Below, one piece after another: positions 1 to 7,790 of a stretch of DNA of 64,000 nucleotides (its first letter is position 1; every line of letters starts with the position of its first letter). The notes under the pieces are model-generated. The model saw only the letters and a list, made by a program, of their open reading frames with translations, searched no databases and was not told where the DNA came from. This DNA comes from a virus: positions 62,001-126,000 of IMG/VR virus record IMGVR_UViG_3300044731_001604; one strand, written 5' to 3'. A program made the position numbers and the translations under genes.

Positions 1-1007
1 ATTTGTTCTCTAGTTTTTTCTGTAGCACGACCAGCAAAAAAACCGCCAGCGCCACCAATTAAACCACCGAGCAATGTTCCAACTGGACCGCCCATAAATG
101 TACCAGCAACAGCTCCAGCCCCTGCGCCTTGTAAAGCTCTGGCCCAGGCAGTTTGTAATCTTGTTTTTGAGCTAACCATATTTGAATATGCTGGGTCATT
201 GGTAATATTTGCTTCTAATCCAACACCTGATTCTTGTAAAAGTAAGGCAGTTGGGTCGCCTTGCATAGCACCCTGAGCAGCGCCAAGTCTCAGACGTCTT
301 TGCGCTAAGTATGCATCAGTCCCCATAGTATAATCTTGTCTGATGCTTCCTTCATTGTATAAGCCCCAAGCTCTTTCAGCTCCAACATAAGCTCCACCAA
401 CTCCAGCCAATAATCTAGGACCATATTGCATTAATGCGCCACGAGTAGCGTATTCGCCTAAACCAACAGACGACATTGATGAATATAATCTTTCGTTTAT
501 TGGGCTAGCAACTCTAATTTGTTGCTCAAGTTGTTGTTTTTGTTGTGCAATTGCTACAGCAGATGCTTGTGTAGCGGCAAGTTCTTTTTGTCTTAGAGCT
601 TCCCCAGCTTGAAAATCAGATTCAGACATAGACGCTTTTTTAGCTCTAAACTTTTCTAATTCCGCCTCATTATCTTTTAATTTTCTTAAAATTTCGTCTG
701 ATTGCTGCTCGAAGTGTTTGACTTCAATTTTAGCAGCATCAATTATTCCTTTATAGCTTTTTCCTAGGAATTCATTCGATTTACGGGTTAGTTCATCAAA
801 AGCATTAGTTATTCCACCTAGACCGCTTTGAGATTTTGTCAAAGATTCTAATGCTTTAGTGATTGATTGCATTTTTTTGTCAATACCATCAAATGATGTA
901 CCGCCAGCATTACCCAAGCTATTTAGGCGCGACTCAGCCTCTTTTAACAATGTATTCACATTGTCTAAGCCTTCGATTCCTGCTGAAAATGTTAACTTGG
1001 CAGCCAC
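1..1007 (-). CDS. Tape-measure-like tail protein, N-terminal part (runs off left edge)
   Basis: About 335 N-terminal codons are present, starting at GTG 1007 with GAGG eight bases upstream; the rest lies beyond base 1. The first ~200 residues are helical and rich in K, E, Q and S, consistent with coiled coil. Near residues 285-330 there is a glycine/alanine-rich hydrophobic stretch (GAGAGAVAGTF, GGLIGGAGGFFAGRA), the kind of membrane-active segment common in tape-measure proteins. It follows two small genes that sit where tail-assembly chaperones normally lie, downstream of tube and sheath in the general order. Tape measure is inferred from this position and composition; total length, the best test, is not visible. 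Confidence 0.55.
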   Translation of the reverse strand, partial: MAAKLTFSAGIEGLDNVNTLLKEAESRLNSLGNAGGTSFDGIDKKMQSITKALESLTKSQSGLGGITNAFDELTRKSNEFLGKSYKGIIDAAKIEVKHFEQQSDEILRKLKDNEAELEKFRAKKASMSESDFQAGEALRQKELAATQASAVAIAQQKQQLEQQIRVASPINERLYSSMSSVGLGEYATRGALMQYGPRLLAGVGGAYVGAERAWGLYNEGSIRQDYTMGTDAYLAQRRLRLGAAQGAMQGDPTALLLQESGVGLEANITNDPAYSNMVSSKTRLQTAWARALQGAGAGAVAGTFMGGPVGTLLGGLIGGAGGFFAGRATEKTREQ

Positions 1008-1042
1008 GGTTTAACCTCTTTTAATTGTATCTTGTATATATA

Positions 1043-1050
1043 AGATTAGG
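1043..1050 (-). promoter_or_regulatory. CCTAATCT motif, copy 1 (putative late promoter element)
   Basis: Minus-strand CCTAATCT in the 43-base gap before the tape-measure-like gene, 35 bases upstream of its GTG. It is one of twelve intergenic copies described in the findings. Confidence 0.5.
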
Positions 1051-1467
1051 TCAAAATTCATCAGAATCTTGAAATTCTTCAAAAGGTATTTCTTCATTAA
1101 CTTCAACTACTTGGTTTTTATCAAACTCTTTATCTATATTGGCCAATTCTTGTTTATACCATTCGTCATCTTCAAGGTAAACTTGTTCAGCCTCTTCGTC
1201 AAGAACAGAGCCTCTAACTGCATCTTCGATAACTTCTTCAAAGATCTTCTTCTCTTCTTCTGAACCGTTTGCTAGTTTATAAAACTGTTCTTCATAATAA
1301 TTTTGCAGGACAAACTCATACGGATAATCTAATACCGTTTTTAACGGGGTGCTAAATTCTCTGCTAAACCAGCGGCAAATGCTTCTATACCAACTATCAA
1401 AAGTTGGATTTTTAGTGTCAGCAATTGCCGTGTTTTTAATAACTAGGAGTTCGTCCTGAGTAATCAT
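1051..1467 (-). CDS. Tail-assembly-chaperone-like protein, second ORF
   Basis: 138 residues, not recognised by sequence. The N-terminal two thirds is mixed alpha-helical with aromatic residues (FDSWYRSICRWFSREF), and the last 50 residues are strongly acidic. It lies directly between the first chaperone-like ORF and the tape-measure-like gene, the place of gpT in lambda-type gpG/gpGT pairs. ATG 1467 is only two bases after the upstream TAG and has a weak AAAGG ahead of it. It is in the -1 frame relative to the upstream gene, and that frame is open through the upstream gene's end. It could therefore be made both alone and as a frameshift fusion. The function is inferred from position. Confidence 0.45.
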   Translation of the reverse strand: MITQDELLVIKNTAIADTKNPTFDSWYRSICRWFSREFSTPLKTVLDYPYEFVLQNYYEEQFYKLANGSEEEKKIFEEVIEDAVRGSVLDEEAEQVYLEDDEWYKQELANIDKEFDKNQVVEVNEEIPFEEFQDSDEF

Positions 1468-1469
1468 TA

Positions 1470-1847
1470 CTAGCCTTTTGCAAGTTGCTCTAAAGCTTTT
1501 TTGGCTTTATCTTTTAATTCTTCTTTGCGTTTTTTCTCTTCTTTTAAACATGCTTCAAAAAGAAGTGGGATAAGATTTTCATCTACTAAATCTAATCCGC
1601 TATTTGAATTTGTCCACCAAGCTGGGGCTTCGAGGATTCTGACAGACAATTCAGCAATCATGTAAGCTTCACCTTGTAAAGCTGGCGGAGCAGCTTGGGA
1701 ATCATTGCCCAATACAAAGCGACGTTTTTCGTCAGAAACAAACTGATCTCTTCTGCTTAGTAAAGTTTTTACTTTGAATTTGCCTTCAAAAATGCTTCCT
1801 GTTTCAGATCCAACTTCACTAAAATTAATGATACCAACTTCTTCCAT
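1470..1847 (-). CDS. Tail-assembly-chaperone-like protein, first ORF
   Basis: 125 residues starting at ATG 1847 with a good CCGGAGG site. The body has short beta-like segments (GIINFSEV, GSIFEGKFKVKTLLSRRD) and a lysine/glutamate-rich helical tail ending KKALEQLAKG. It is the first gene of the leftward tail module. Size, charge pattern and position match the short gpG-type chaperone that coats the tape measure during tail assembly. A run of six A residues (codons AAA AAA) near its end could serve as a -1 slip site into the next ORF. No family was recognised directly. Confidence 0.45.
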   Translation of the reverse strand: MEEVGIINFSEVGSETGSIFEGKFKVKTLLSRRDQFVSDEKRRFVLGNDSQAAPPALQGEAYMIAELSVRILEAPAWWTNSNSGLDLVDENLIPLLFEACLKEEKKRKEELKDKAKKALEQLAKG

Positions 1848-1867
1848 TTAAACCTCCGGTAATATAA

Positions 1868-1922
1868 TATACCACATTATTTAGTTTGAATTTAATTTAG
1901 TTTCAATTTAATTTTGTGGTAT
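1868..1922. promoter_or_regulatory. Divergent control region: inverted repeat plus extended -10 boxes
   Basis: ATACCACA (1869-1876) and TGTGGTAT (1915-1922) form an 8-base inverted repeat. The 38 bases between contain two near-identical copies of TTTAGTTTSAATTTAA. Read outward, each arm gives TGTGGTATA(T), which resembles an extended -10 box (TGnTATAAT). The element lies between the leftward tail genes and the rightward small-gene block, so it probably holds the two divergent promoters and possibly an operator. Confidence 0.5.
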
Positions 1923-1946
1923 ATTTGTTTAATTAAAGGAGAATAT

Positions 1947-2411
1947 ATGTCTGATAGTTTACCTTCAGCTAAGCAAGAGATGTACCACGTAATCATGTTA
2001 ACTCCCGATCAGCAATATTCTTTAAAGTTACTAATGCAAAATCTTTTTTGCCACTTTTTAACAGATGCCATTAAAAAAGTCTACGATAATAATGATGAGT
2101 CTACAGCAGTACATAATACCCACATGTCTATTCTTTATTTTAAAAAATTTAATGATTTAAATGACTTATTGGCTACAGAAGATCAAGTTAGGACAGCTGA
2201 CTCTAAAATATTAACTATACAGCCAAGTATGATGAAATCAATCGTTAAAGCAGTTGAAGGCTATGATAAAGATAATTGTTATTTAAATAACGATGATTTG
2301 AGATGGGTTGAGATACATATCAAAGATTTAACCCAAAAAGTTCAAGAATCTTACCAATTTACATATAGCATGTCTGAGATACAAACTGAAAAGAAACGTT
2401 CTGGAATTTAG
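1947..2411 (+). CDS. Hypothetical protein, 154 aa
   Basis: Start ATG 1947 is chosen over upstream in-frame codons because AAAGGAG lies just ahead of it. The product is mostly helical and contains HMSILYFKKF and RWVEIHIKDLTQKVQESY. It has no signal peptide, membrane segment or recognised motif. It is the first gene of the rightward 1.9-4.8 kb block, whose promoter probably lies in the inverted-repeat region just upstream. I do not recognise the family. Confidence 0.7.
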   Translation: MSDSLPSAKQEMYHVIMLTPDQQYSLKLLMQNLFCHFLTDAIKKVYDNNDESTAVHNTHMSILYFKKFNDLNDLLATEDQVRTADSKILTIQPSMMKSIVKAVEGYDKDNCYLNNDDLRWVEIHIKDLTQKVQESYQFTYSMSEIQTEKKRSGI

Positions 2412-2440
2412 TTGACTTTTGCATTAAAGCAAGGTATAAT
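2412..2440 (+). promoter_or_regulatory. Sigma-70-like promoter
   Basis: TTGACT (2412-2417) and TATAAT (2435-2440) are separated by exactly 17 bases. They sit immediately after the stop codon of the preceding gene and 20 bases before ATG 2460. The -10 box is perfect and the -35 has five of six matches. This suggests host RNA polymerase transcribes the genes from 2460 onward. Confidence 0.8.
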
Positions 2441-2459
2441 TATATTGTCAGGAGGTTAC

Positions 2460-2747
2460 ATGTACTCAAGAGAATTTAGATTAACATTTGAGGCTGATTG
2501 TTTCGGCGATTATGTTAAAAAATTTTATGTTGATGGTTATGTTAACAGAAAAAGAGGCAAAGTGACAATTACAGATGTATATTTAACAGATAAAGAGACC
2601 GGTGTAGAGTTTGCTGGAAAATTGGAACAACAAGATGCTGAGAAATTAGCCAACGAATTAGAGAACTTAAAGGATATGGCTGACGACTTAGACTTTTGGC
2701 ACGATGATTCTTTTGACGAATATGATGAAGACATGGGTGATTTATGA
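2460..2747 (+). CDS. Hypothetical acidic protein, 95 aa
   Basis: The start at ATG 2460 follows a strong AGGAGG site, and the promoter just upstream excludes a longer form. The first ~60 residues read as a small beta-rich domain (FRLTFEADCFGDYVKKFYVDGYVN, shown here only in part as FRLTFEADCFG and KVTITDVYLTDKETG). The C-terminal 30 residues are very acidic (DDLDFWHDDSFDEYDEDMGD). The stop overlaps the ATG of the next gene. Function unknown. Confidence 0.7.
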   Translation: MYSREFRLTFEADCFGDYVKKFYVDGYVNRKRGKVTITDVYLTDKETGVEFAGKLEQQDAEKLANELENLKDMADDLDFWHDDSFDEYDEDMGDL

Positions 2748-2938
2748 TTAATTTAATCGGTTTTGTGGTTTTATTATTTATGGCGTATGTTGTTAGTTCT
2801 ATTTTGTTTTTACGAAAAGAATTAAGCGATTTAGATCTTTTAACACAACAAAGGGTAAGACACCTTAGAAAGCAAGTTGCTGAATTAAAACTTAAAAATT
2901 TAAAAGGTTCTAAGCTAGAGAACGATATCGAGGTTTAA
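2744..2938 (+). CDS. Small membrane protein, 64 aa
   Basis: One N-terminal membrane segment (residues 3-24, LIGFVVLLFMAYVVSSILFL) is followed by a charged helical tail rich in L, R and K that may form a short coiled coil. The ATG overlaps the stop of the preceding gene (ATGA-type coupling), so translation is probably coupled. The topology resembles many unassigned phage inner-membrane proteins, and no specific family is recognised. Confidence 0.65.
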   Translation: MINLIGFVVLLFMAYVVSSILFLRKELSDLDLLTQQRVRHLRKQVAELKLKNLKGSKLENDIEV

Positions 2939-2939
2939 G

Positions 2940-3128
2940 ATGACTAAGCGCGAATTGTCCGCATCTGTTTACATATTGGTTACTTTTATTATATGCTATT
3001 TTGCTTATGGTGTTTATCAGACAAAACAACAAATTTCTCAAGCTTGTGAAGATCAGTGCTACCCGGCGGATGTTAAAGACGCAGATATGCAATATTGTAA
3101 ATGTTTTTACAAAAAAGCTGGGATGTAA
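2940..3128 (+). CDS. Small membrane-anchored cysteine-containing protein, 62 aa
   Basis: A membrane or signal-anchor segment spans residues 9-26 (VYILVTFIICYFAYGVY). The following soluble part has four cysteines (CEDQC...CKC) that could form disulfides in the periplasm. It starts one base after the upstream stop and overlaps the next ATG at 3128. The first residues MTKRE echo the start of the repeat-protein family downstream, but the body does not match. Function unknown. Confidence 0.6.
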   Translation: MTKRELSASVYILVTFIICYFAYGVYQTKQQISQACEDQCYPADVKDADMQYCKCFYKKAGM

Positions 3129-3301
3129 TGGTTAAAAGAGAGCGCATTAGTCTTGGTCTTAATGGTAAAATAAGTTTAGTAATCGGCGATCAAGTCGGAT
3201 ACGATCTATTAAATCATTTGTACACGAAGCTCTATAAAGATTTAAACTATAGTATTGCAATTAAACTACGTTCATACTTATACGAGAAACCCCAAAAATG
3301 A
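3128..3301 (+). CDS. MKKR-family small repeat protein (divergent), 57 aa
   Basis: The start at ATG 3128 overlaps the previous stop. It begins MVKRER and continues with hydrophobic residues about every four positions (NHLYTKLYKDLNYSIAIKL), a degenerate form of the tetrapeptide pattern seen in its paralogues. It overlaps the next family member by four bases. It belongs to the family discussed in the findings, but more weakly than the 11-12 kb copies. Confidence 0.55.
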   Translation: MVKRERISLGLNGKISLVIGDQVGYDLLNHLYTKLYKDLNYSIAIKLRSYLYEKPQK

Positions 3302-3495
3302 ATAAGAGAGATCAACACACCATTTCATTTGATTATGAGCTGAGGACAGTATTTCATAATTATTTTTCAACACAAATGCATGGCGATCTTACAAGAGATG
3401 TGTGGATGGAAATTTGGGAAAAACTCGCCTACCAACTAAAAGATAATATGAAAGATAAAGTTAAAGACGTAATTAAGGACAGAATTTCAAAATGA
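3298..3495 (+). CDS. MKKR-family small repeat protein, 65 aa
   Basis: Begins MNKRDQ. The C-terminal half shows the period-4 pattern (EIWEKLAYQLKDNMKDKVKD), with hydrophobic residues every four positions flanked by K, D, N or Q. Its ATG overlaps the previous stop, and its TGA overlaps the ATG of the exonuclease gene at 3492, so three consecutive genes appear translationally coupled. Function unknown. Confidence 0.65.
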   Translation: MNKRDQHTISFDYELRTVFHNYFSTQMHGDLTRDVWMEIWEKLAYQLKDNMKDKVKDVIKDRISK

Positions 3496-4382
3496 AAAAG
3501 TTTTATGTATTTGATGTTTCAAATCTATTCTATCGTGGTATCTATGGATCTCAATTAACAACGTCTGAAGGTCGTCCTGTACAGGGATTGCACGGATTCA
3601 TCCAAATTTCTCAAGGGATTATAAAAGATCACAAGCCGGATTATATGCTATTTGCATTAGAGGGCGGCAACCAGCTCAGAAAAAGCATCGACCCGAACTA
3701 TAAAGCAAACAGACCTCCACTTGAGGAAGATATCAAATGGCAAAAAGATTTATTACCTGAACTAATATCTGCTATGGGATATCCAAGTTGGTCTAGCCGT
3801 GGGTTTGAGGCTGATGATGTAATTAATGCTATGGTTAAATTAGGACAAAAGCAAAATCTTGAAGTTGTTATAGTAAGCAGCGATAAAGATTTTAATTGTT
3901 TATTGGGCGAAAATGTTTCTATGTATAATTTAGGTGCTGATAAATATGTCACGAGTCAATCCGTCTTAGAGAAGTACGGCATAACTACAAATCAATTCCA
4001 AGATTATCTGGCAATTGTTGGCGATACGGCAGATAATATCAAAGGCGTATCTGGAGTTGGACCAAAAGGAGCCGCCCAAGCTCTTCAGTCATTTGGTACA
4101 TTAGAAAATATATATAACAACATAGGAGCCCTAAAGCCTAGCCTAGCTAAGAAATTTTCTAATTCAATAGAAGACGTTAAATTGGCTAGGAGGCTAGTAG
4201 CATTGCATTGGCCATCGGACATACCTGAAGACTTAGACGTAACGCAATTTGCGTACGGTGAAGTAAATGCCGATAAGCTTAAACCATTGCTTAGAATGTT
4301 AGAATTCAGAGACTTTGAAAAAATATTTTTTGGCGCACAAATTCTTATCCTAAACGGTATAGAATTTGGAACAAGAAAGTGA
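3492..4382 (+). CDS. 5'-3' exonuclease (T5/T4 RNase H flap nuclease family)
   Basis: 296 residues with the metal-binding acidic motifs of phage flap nucleases and polymerase I N-terminal domains. These are FDVSNLFYRG (Asp 8), YKANRPPLEEDI with the helical-arch lysine and arginine, GFEADDVI (about 102-109), SSDKDFNCLL (about 128) and GDTADNIKGVSGVGPKGA, the helix-3-turn-helix DNA-binding segment. It should remove RNA primers and 5' flaps during phage DNA replication. The length is normal for the family. The ATG overlaps the preceding stop. It is the only clear replication enzyme in the window. Confidence 0.9.
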   Translation: MKKFYVFDVSNLFYRGIYGSQLTTSEGRPVQGLHGFIQISQGIIKDHKPDYMLFALEGGNQLRKSIDPNYKANRPPLEEDIKWQKDLLPELISAMGYPSWSSRGFEADDVINAMVKLGQKQNLEVVIVSSDKDFNCLLGENVSMYNLGADKYVTSQSVLEKYGITTNQFQDYLAIVGDTADNIKGVSGVGPKGAAQALQSFGTLENIYNNIGALKPSLAKKFSNSIEDVKLARRLVALHWPSDIPEDLDVTQFAYGEVNADKLKPLLRMLEFRDFEKIFFGAQILILNGIEFGTRK

Positions 4383-4410
4383 TTGAAAATTATTAATTAT
4401 CTGTTACAAT
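4383..4410 (+). promoter_or_regulatory. Sigma-70-like promoter
   Basis: TTGAAA (4383-4388) and TACAAT (4405-4410) have a 16-base spacer and lie directly after the exonuclease stop, 21 bases ahead of the next ATG. The spacing is one base short of optimal, so this is a moderate call. Confidence 0.55.
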
Positions 4411-4431
4411 GACAACTGTGGAGGAACTAAA

Positions 4432-4806
4432 ATGAGACAAGTGTTAATAGAAAAAAATGAATTGATCAATGAGATAAGTGGGTCTAAAATTAAATTTGAG
4501 GTAAACGATATTGAAATCTTGCCGTTTTCGATTGATAAACACGGCGTGATGGTTAGATTTCCTTTTTCTGTCAAATCATTGTCTGGTGGAAAATTAGATT
4601 TAGACTTCTCGTTACCAAAAGATCTTGTTTCTAAAGGTGTTTGCCTAATGGGTGCTTATTGGGAAAATAATGAGATAACTGCATATTTAACAAGCACCTT
4701 AGATAAGGTTGAAGTTGAAAAGAATGACGTGTTTCTAATCGCCACTCTAATTGAAGTAGTTTATTTTAGACAGATCTCTAAGGAAGTGTCTGAGATACGG
4801 GAATAG
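4432..4806 (+). CDS. Hypothetical protein with a possible dUTPase-like fold, 124 aa
   Basis: GGAGG precedes ATG 4432. The length and strand pattern (short beta strands, then GAYWENNEITAYLTSTL, then EVEKNDVFLIATLIEV) resemble the second half of dUTP pyrophosphatases, where a GxxDxxYRGE segment is followed by a GDRIAQL-like strand. The diagnostic catalytic residues are not preserved, so an active dUTPase cannot be claimed. Last gene of the rightward block, converging on the holin-like gene pair. It may be only a structural relative, or unrelated. Confidence 0.3.
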   Translation: MRQVLIEKNELINEISGSKIKFEVNDIEILPFSIDKHGVMVRFPFSVKSLSGGKLDLDFSLPKDLVSKGVCLMGAYWENNEITAYLTSTLDKVEVEKNDVFLIATLIEVVYFRQISKEVSEIRE

Positions 4807-4814
4807 TATTTTAA

Positions 4815-5210
4815 TTATTTTAGTGCTTGTACAATACCAAGAACAGTCGCGATTGCACCGACTAGCCAAATAATGGCTTTTATGCTTATAGAGACCATGC
4901 TTACATGGTCTTCAATTGGCTCCATTCTCTCTTCTAAGAGAGCAGTTCTCTTCATGTGTTCTCTTAAGTTTTCTTCTTGCTTATCTAATAAAACATTATT
5001 TTTTGCTAAAGTTGTGTTAATGTCCTGCAAAGATCTGCTGATATCTGTGATCTCTCTAGCCATCTCAGAATCTGCATCAAAGTGGGCCTCAAGAAGGGTC
5101 GTTTGTTTTACGACAGAATTTGAAATCTCACGTAATTCATCGTGAAACTGATTTTGCATGTCAGTTTGTTTTTGATCTAGAAGTTCTATGCTTCTTCTTA
5201 CGTCATCCAT
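4815..5210 (-). CDS. Coiled-coil protein with C-terminal membrane segment, 131 aa
   Basis: Residues 1-105 form a long heptad-rich helix (SIELLDQKQTDMQNQF, DISRSLQDINTTLAKNNVLL). Residues 108-129 form one membrane segment (SIKAIIWLVGAIATVLGIVQ). This topology, next to a two-segment membrane protein, is common in phage lysis or tail-associated modules; spanin-like or holin-accessory roles are possible. No signal peptide or lipobox is visible, so a classical spanin is not supported. ATG 5210 follows AAAGG. Confidence 0.5.
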   Translation of the reverse strand: MDDVRRSIELLDQKQTDMQNQFHDELREISNSVVKQTTLLEAHFDADSEMAREITDISRSLQDINTTLAKNNVLLDKQEENLREHMKRTALLEERMEPIEDHVSMVSISIKAIIWLVGAIATVLGIVQALK

Positions 5211-5251
5211 TTCAATTACCTTTACTAAAACCCTAATACCTTACAATAAGT

Positions 5252-5259
5252 AGATTAGG
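5252..5259 (-). promoter_or_regulatory. CCTAATCT motif, copy 2
   Basis: Minus-strand CCTAATCT 42 bases upstream of ATG 5210, overlapping the stop codon of the holin-like gene. Confidence 0.5.
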
Positions 5260-5575
5260 TATTAATATTATCGTTTTCAGAGGTATTTTTCTCTTTTTCT
5301 TCTTTATTTGTACCTTCTATGCGGTTACTGCCATTAATCCACGTTCTTCCGAAGTGTAACCCAGCGGAAGCATAGAAGAATTGTAGGGCCTGATTTACGT
5401 CTATTTTAAGGTCTAGGCCGTATTTTCCCACAATACCAATAATTACTAGCAAACTGCTTATAACAACTAAAGTTAGGCTTTCGCTTGCCCTACCCTCATC
5501 CCTAACCATTGGAATTGGAATTCCCTTAGAATTCATATTATTTATTATTTGTAACCATTTATCTTTTAATTTCAT
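5255..5575 (-). CDS. Holin-like membrane protein, 106 aa
   Basis: It has a short N-terminal cytoplasmic part containing GIPIPMVRDEGRASES, then a membrane segment (SLTLVVISSLLVIIGIVGKYG). A second amphipathic segment (NQALQFFYASAGLHFGRTW) follows, then a charged hydrophilic tail. The IP-MxRD...SLTLV...FFYxxAGLxFGR layout is one I associate with small phage membrane proteins annotated as putative holins. It would sit in the inner membrane. No endolysin gene is adjacent, which weakens the lysis assignment. Confidence 0.45.
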   Translation of the reverse strand: MKLKDKWLQIINNMNSKGIPIPMVRDEGRASESLTLVVISSLLVIIGIVGKYGLDLKIDVNQALQFFYASAGLHFGRTWINGSNRIEGTNKEEKEKNTSENDNINT

Positions 5576-5587
5576 TTTAATTATCCT

Positions 5588-7735
5588 TTAATATATCTCT
5601 CGCCATTGTAATCCAGCTGATATATTTGTGGCTTTTGTATCAATATTTTTAACAATTATGACATAAACTTCCGAGTTAGTAGAATCAAAATTTTGCACTA
5701 TATAGTTCTTTTTAGCCGAACTTGGAATTACTGCATTTGAATCGCTTCCAGCCTTACTTCCGCCTTGTGACGCAGATGCTGCAAACCCAACGCTTAGTAT
5801 GTCTGCATTTGTATATCCAGTCGCATTAGCTAGATATTCAACGCCACTTTCAGAGTTAGTACTGGTCCACACTCCAGCTCCACCTGTTAAGTTAGACGCA
5901 TTTTGTAATTTTGCTATAGAAAATTGAACGTTACCAGAATCAGTGAAAACTGTAACTTGTCCTAGTCTAGCTAACATACGATTTAAATATGTTTTATAAT
6001 TATTTTTCAATCTAATTGCTAATATTGGTAAAGTTTGACCTGTGCCCAAAAGTCTTGGTGTGGGACTTGCAAGCGCCCAATCAATTCCAGCCTCAACATA
6101 TCCGCCTTCACTAACAACTGTACTACAAATTTGATCCATATATGCACCAGTTGTAACTCCGGTGTTAAATATTTCGCAGCGAACTGGCAAATTTGGATTA
6201 CTCATATAAACTGTAGTAAGATTATTTTCGCCATCAAAATGATGCGCCTCAATATATTTACCCTCATGAGAAAACCCAACCCTGACTCTTCCCACGCCAA
6301 GCCATTGAAAATCTATAAAAAGCAACTGAGTTTTTGTAATATCTAAGTTTAAAGAACTAATTCCAGTTCCATCGCACTTGTCAACATTCCAATTTAACTG
6401 AGAAACTCTATTTTCATTGACGGCACCATTAATATAGCTTCTTAAGACAATATTTAAGGTTCCGTTTCCGGTTTGTTCAAAGTAAATTCCATTATTATCA
6501 TCAAACAGCCCAGTTCTTTTTGTCACCCCTGAAGTACTTGAATAAAAATTAAAGGATGACATTATTAGCTGGCTTTTTCCTGGCATATAATGATGATAGC
6601 ATTTGGTCTGGTGTATCGCCTTACTATTAACATCACTGCTGGTAGTCAATCTCGCGCATGCTTTATTTGATTGAAATGAAATAGTTCCACCATTTAATGT
6701 ATAGTCTATGAAATTTGGGTCTATTCCGTAGAGATGTTTATAGTCTCCAAGGGTATACGGCTCGCTCACTCTTTGTCTTGCAAAAGCATCTAGTGTGCCG
6801 ACCCCAGGAGTTGTAAAAACAGATCCGGATACTACCCACGGATTTGTTCCTTGATTTGCAGTAACTGTTCCGTTTACAGTTTGAGTTGCCGGGAAATTAC
6901 CAACATCAACTGTTCCGTTTACAGTTTGAGTTGCCGGGAAATTACCAACATCAACTGTTCCGTTTACAGTTTGAGTTGCCGGGAAATTACCAACATCAAC
7001 TGTTCCGTTTACTGTTTGTGTAGCTGGGAAATTACCAACATCAACTGTTCCGTTTACTGTTTGTGTAGCTGGGAAATTACCAACATCAACTGTTCCGTTT
7101 ACTGTTTGTGTAGCTGGGAAATTACCAACATCAATGGAAGAGTTTAAAAAATATACGTCTAACCCAATATCAGTTCCAACAGTATGCGATGTTAAAAAAT
7201 TGGTTCCGTCTCCAAGACGAACAGAATCATTTGTATGTGTAAGATCAACGTCTAGGCTAACTTCTGGCTTAATTGTAATATTTGCATCAACAGCAAGTCT
7301 ATTAACTCCATTTTCATCTGCTACAAATTCTGCATACTGACCATATTTATCTACGAGGATTGATCTTTTTGCATTTATTGGATCTTCTGCATGACTAGCT
7401 CTTTCAAAAATCTCCATTCCCATCGGATTTCTTTGTTGTTCCCAAGCAGTTAAGGTTCCGCCGGAGTACGAAGTAGGATTGGAAAATGTGGCCATGTCTT
7501 TTCCAACTGGACCGACTTGAATCTGAGTGTCAGAGATAACTCTCTTAATTTCAAGCTCTAGTTGTTCTAAGCCTGTTTTATTTAAATATACCAATTGTTT
7601 AGGATGTAATAATCCTTGAGTATCTGGTACTGTAATTATATGATTTGAAACTTGAATCGGATTGGCTAAAAATGTAGGCCACCGTCTATCAAACGACGAA
7701 GTTAACTTGCTCATAATAAAATTTCCCCAACCCAA
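5588..7735 (-). CDS. Putative virion fibre / surface protein with DVGNFPATQ repeats, 715 aa
   Basis: Residues 1-200 are beta-rich. Residues ~201-290 hold six tandem copies of a 15-residue unit (DVGNFPATQTVNGTV). The remaining ~420 residues are a beta-rich C-terminal domain. Runs of VxGNFPxxQ(T/P)VxG units are known in many phage tail and baseplate-associated structural proteins. A receptor-binding or spike-associated role is therefore plausible but not shown. Its start at 7735 follows a CCTAATCT motif by 56 bases, as for other virion genes. The repeats are nearly identical at DNA level. Confidence 0.6.
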   Translation of the reverse strand: MGWGNFIMSKLTSSFDRRWPTFLANPIQVSNHIITVPDTQGLLHPKQLVYLNKTGLEQLELEIKRVISDTQIQVGPVGKDMATFSNPTSYSGGTLTAWEQQRNPMGMEIFERASHAEDPINAKRSILVDKYGQYAEFVADENGVNRLAVDANITIKPEVSLDVDLTHTNDSVRLGDGTNFLTSHTVGTDIGLDVYFLNSSIDVGNFPATQTVNGTVDVGNFPATQTVNGTVDVGNFPATQTVNGTVDVGNFPATQTVNGTVDVGNFPATQTVNGTVDVGNFPATQTVNGTVTANQGTNPWVVSGSVFTTPGVGTLDAFARQRVSEPYTLGDYKHLYGIDPNFIDYTLNGGTISFQSNKACARLTTSSDVNSKAIHQTKCYHHYMPGKSQLIMSSFNFYSSTSGVTKRTGLFDDNNGIYFEQTGNGTLNIVLRSYINGAVNENRVSQLNWNVDKCDGTGISSLNLDITKTQLLFIDFQWLGVGRVRVGFSHEGKYIEAHHFDGENNLTTVYMSNPNLPVRCEIFNTGVTTGAYMDQICSTVVSEGGYVEAGIDWALASPTPRLLGTGQTLPILAIRLKNNYKTYLNRMLARLGQVTVFTDSGNVQFSIAKLQNASNLTGGAGVWTSTNSESGVEYLANATGYTNADILSVGFAASASQGGSKAGSDSNAVIPSSAKKNYIVQNFDSTNSEVYVIIVKNIDTKATNISAGLQWREIY
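6864..7133 (-). repeat. Six tandem 45-bp repeats inside the fibre gene
   Basis: Six head-to-tail 45-bp units encode DVGNFPATQTVNGTV. On the plus strand each begins ACTGTTCCGTTTAC. The three units at 6864-6998 share one sequence variant (ACAGTTTGAGTTGCCGGG) and the three at 6999-7133 share another (ACTGTTTGTGTAGCTGGG). The two variants differ only at silent sites, suggesting recent unit duplication. Confidence 0.9.
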
Positions 7736-7790
7736 TGAAATTATTCATTTATGCCCCACGGCATTACTAAACCAATGTCTAGCTAATTAA

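Noticed and set aside
4432-4806. Active dUTPase
   Set aside because: The overall length and strand pattern are suggestive, but the conserved Asp, Tyr-Arg-Gly and Ser motifs needed for activity are missing, so only a possible fold is recorded.
5255-5575. Confirmed holin of a lysis cassette
   Set aside because: No endolysin or Rz-like gene lies nearby; membrane topology alone does not establish the role.
6864-7133. CRISPR-like array
   Set aside because: The 45-bp units are directly adjacent with no spacers and lie in frame inside a long coding sequence.
6851-7147. 98-residue open frame on the plus strand made of repeated INCSVYSLSCREITN units
   Set aside because: It is the antisense of the 45-bp repeats in the fibre gene; the regular repeat keeps all frames open, and there is no ribosome site or promoter.
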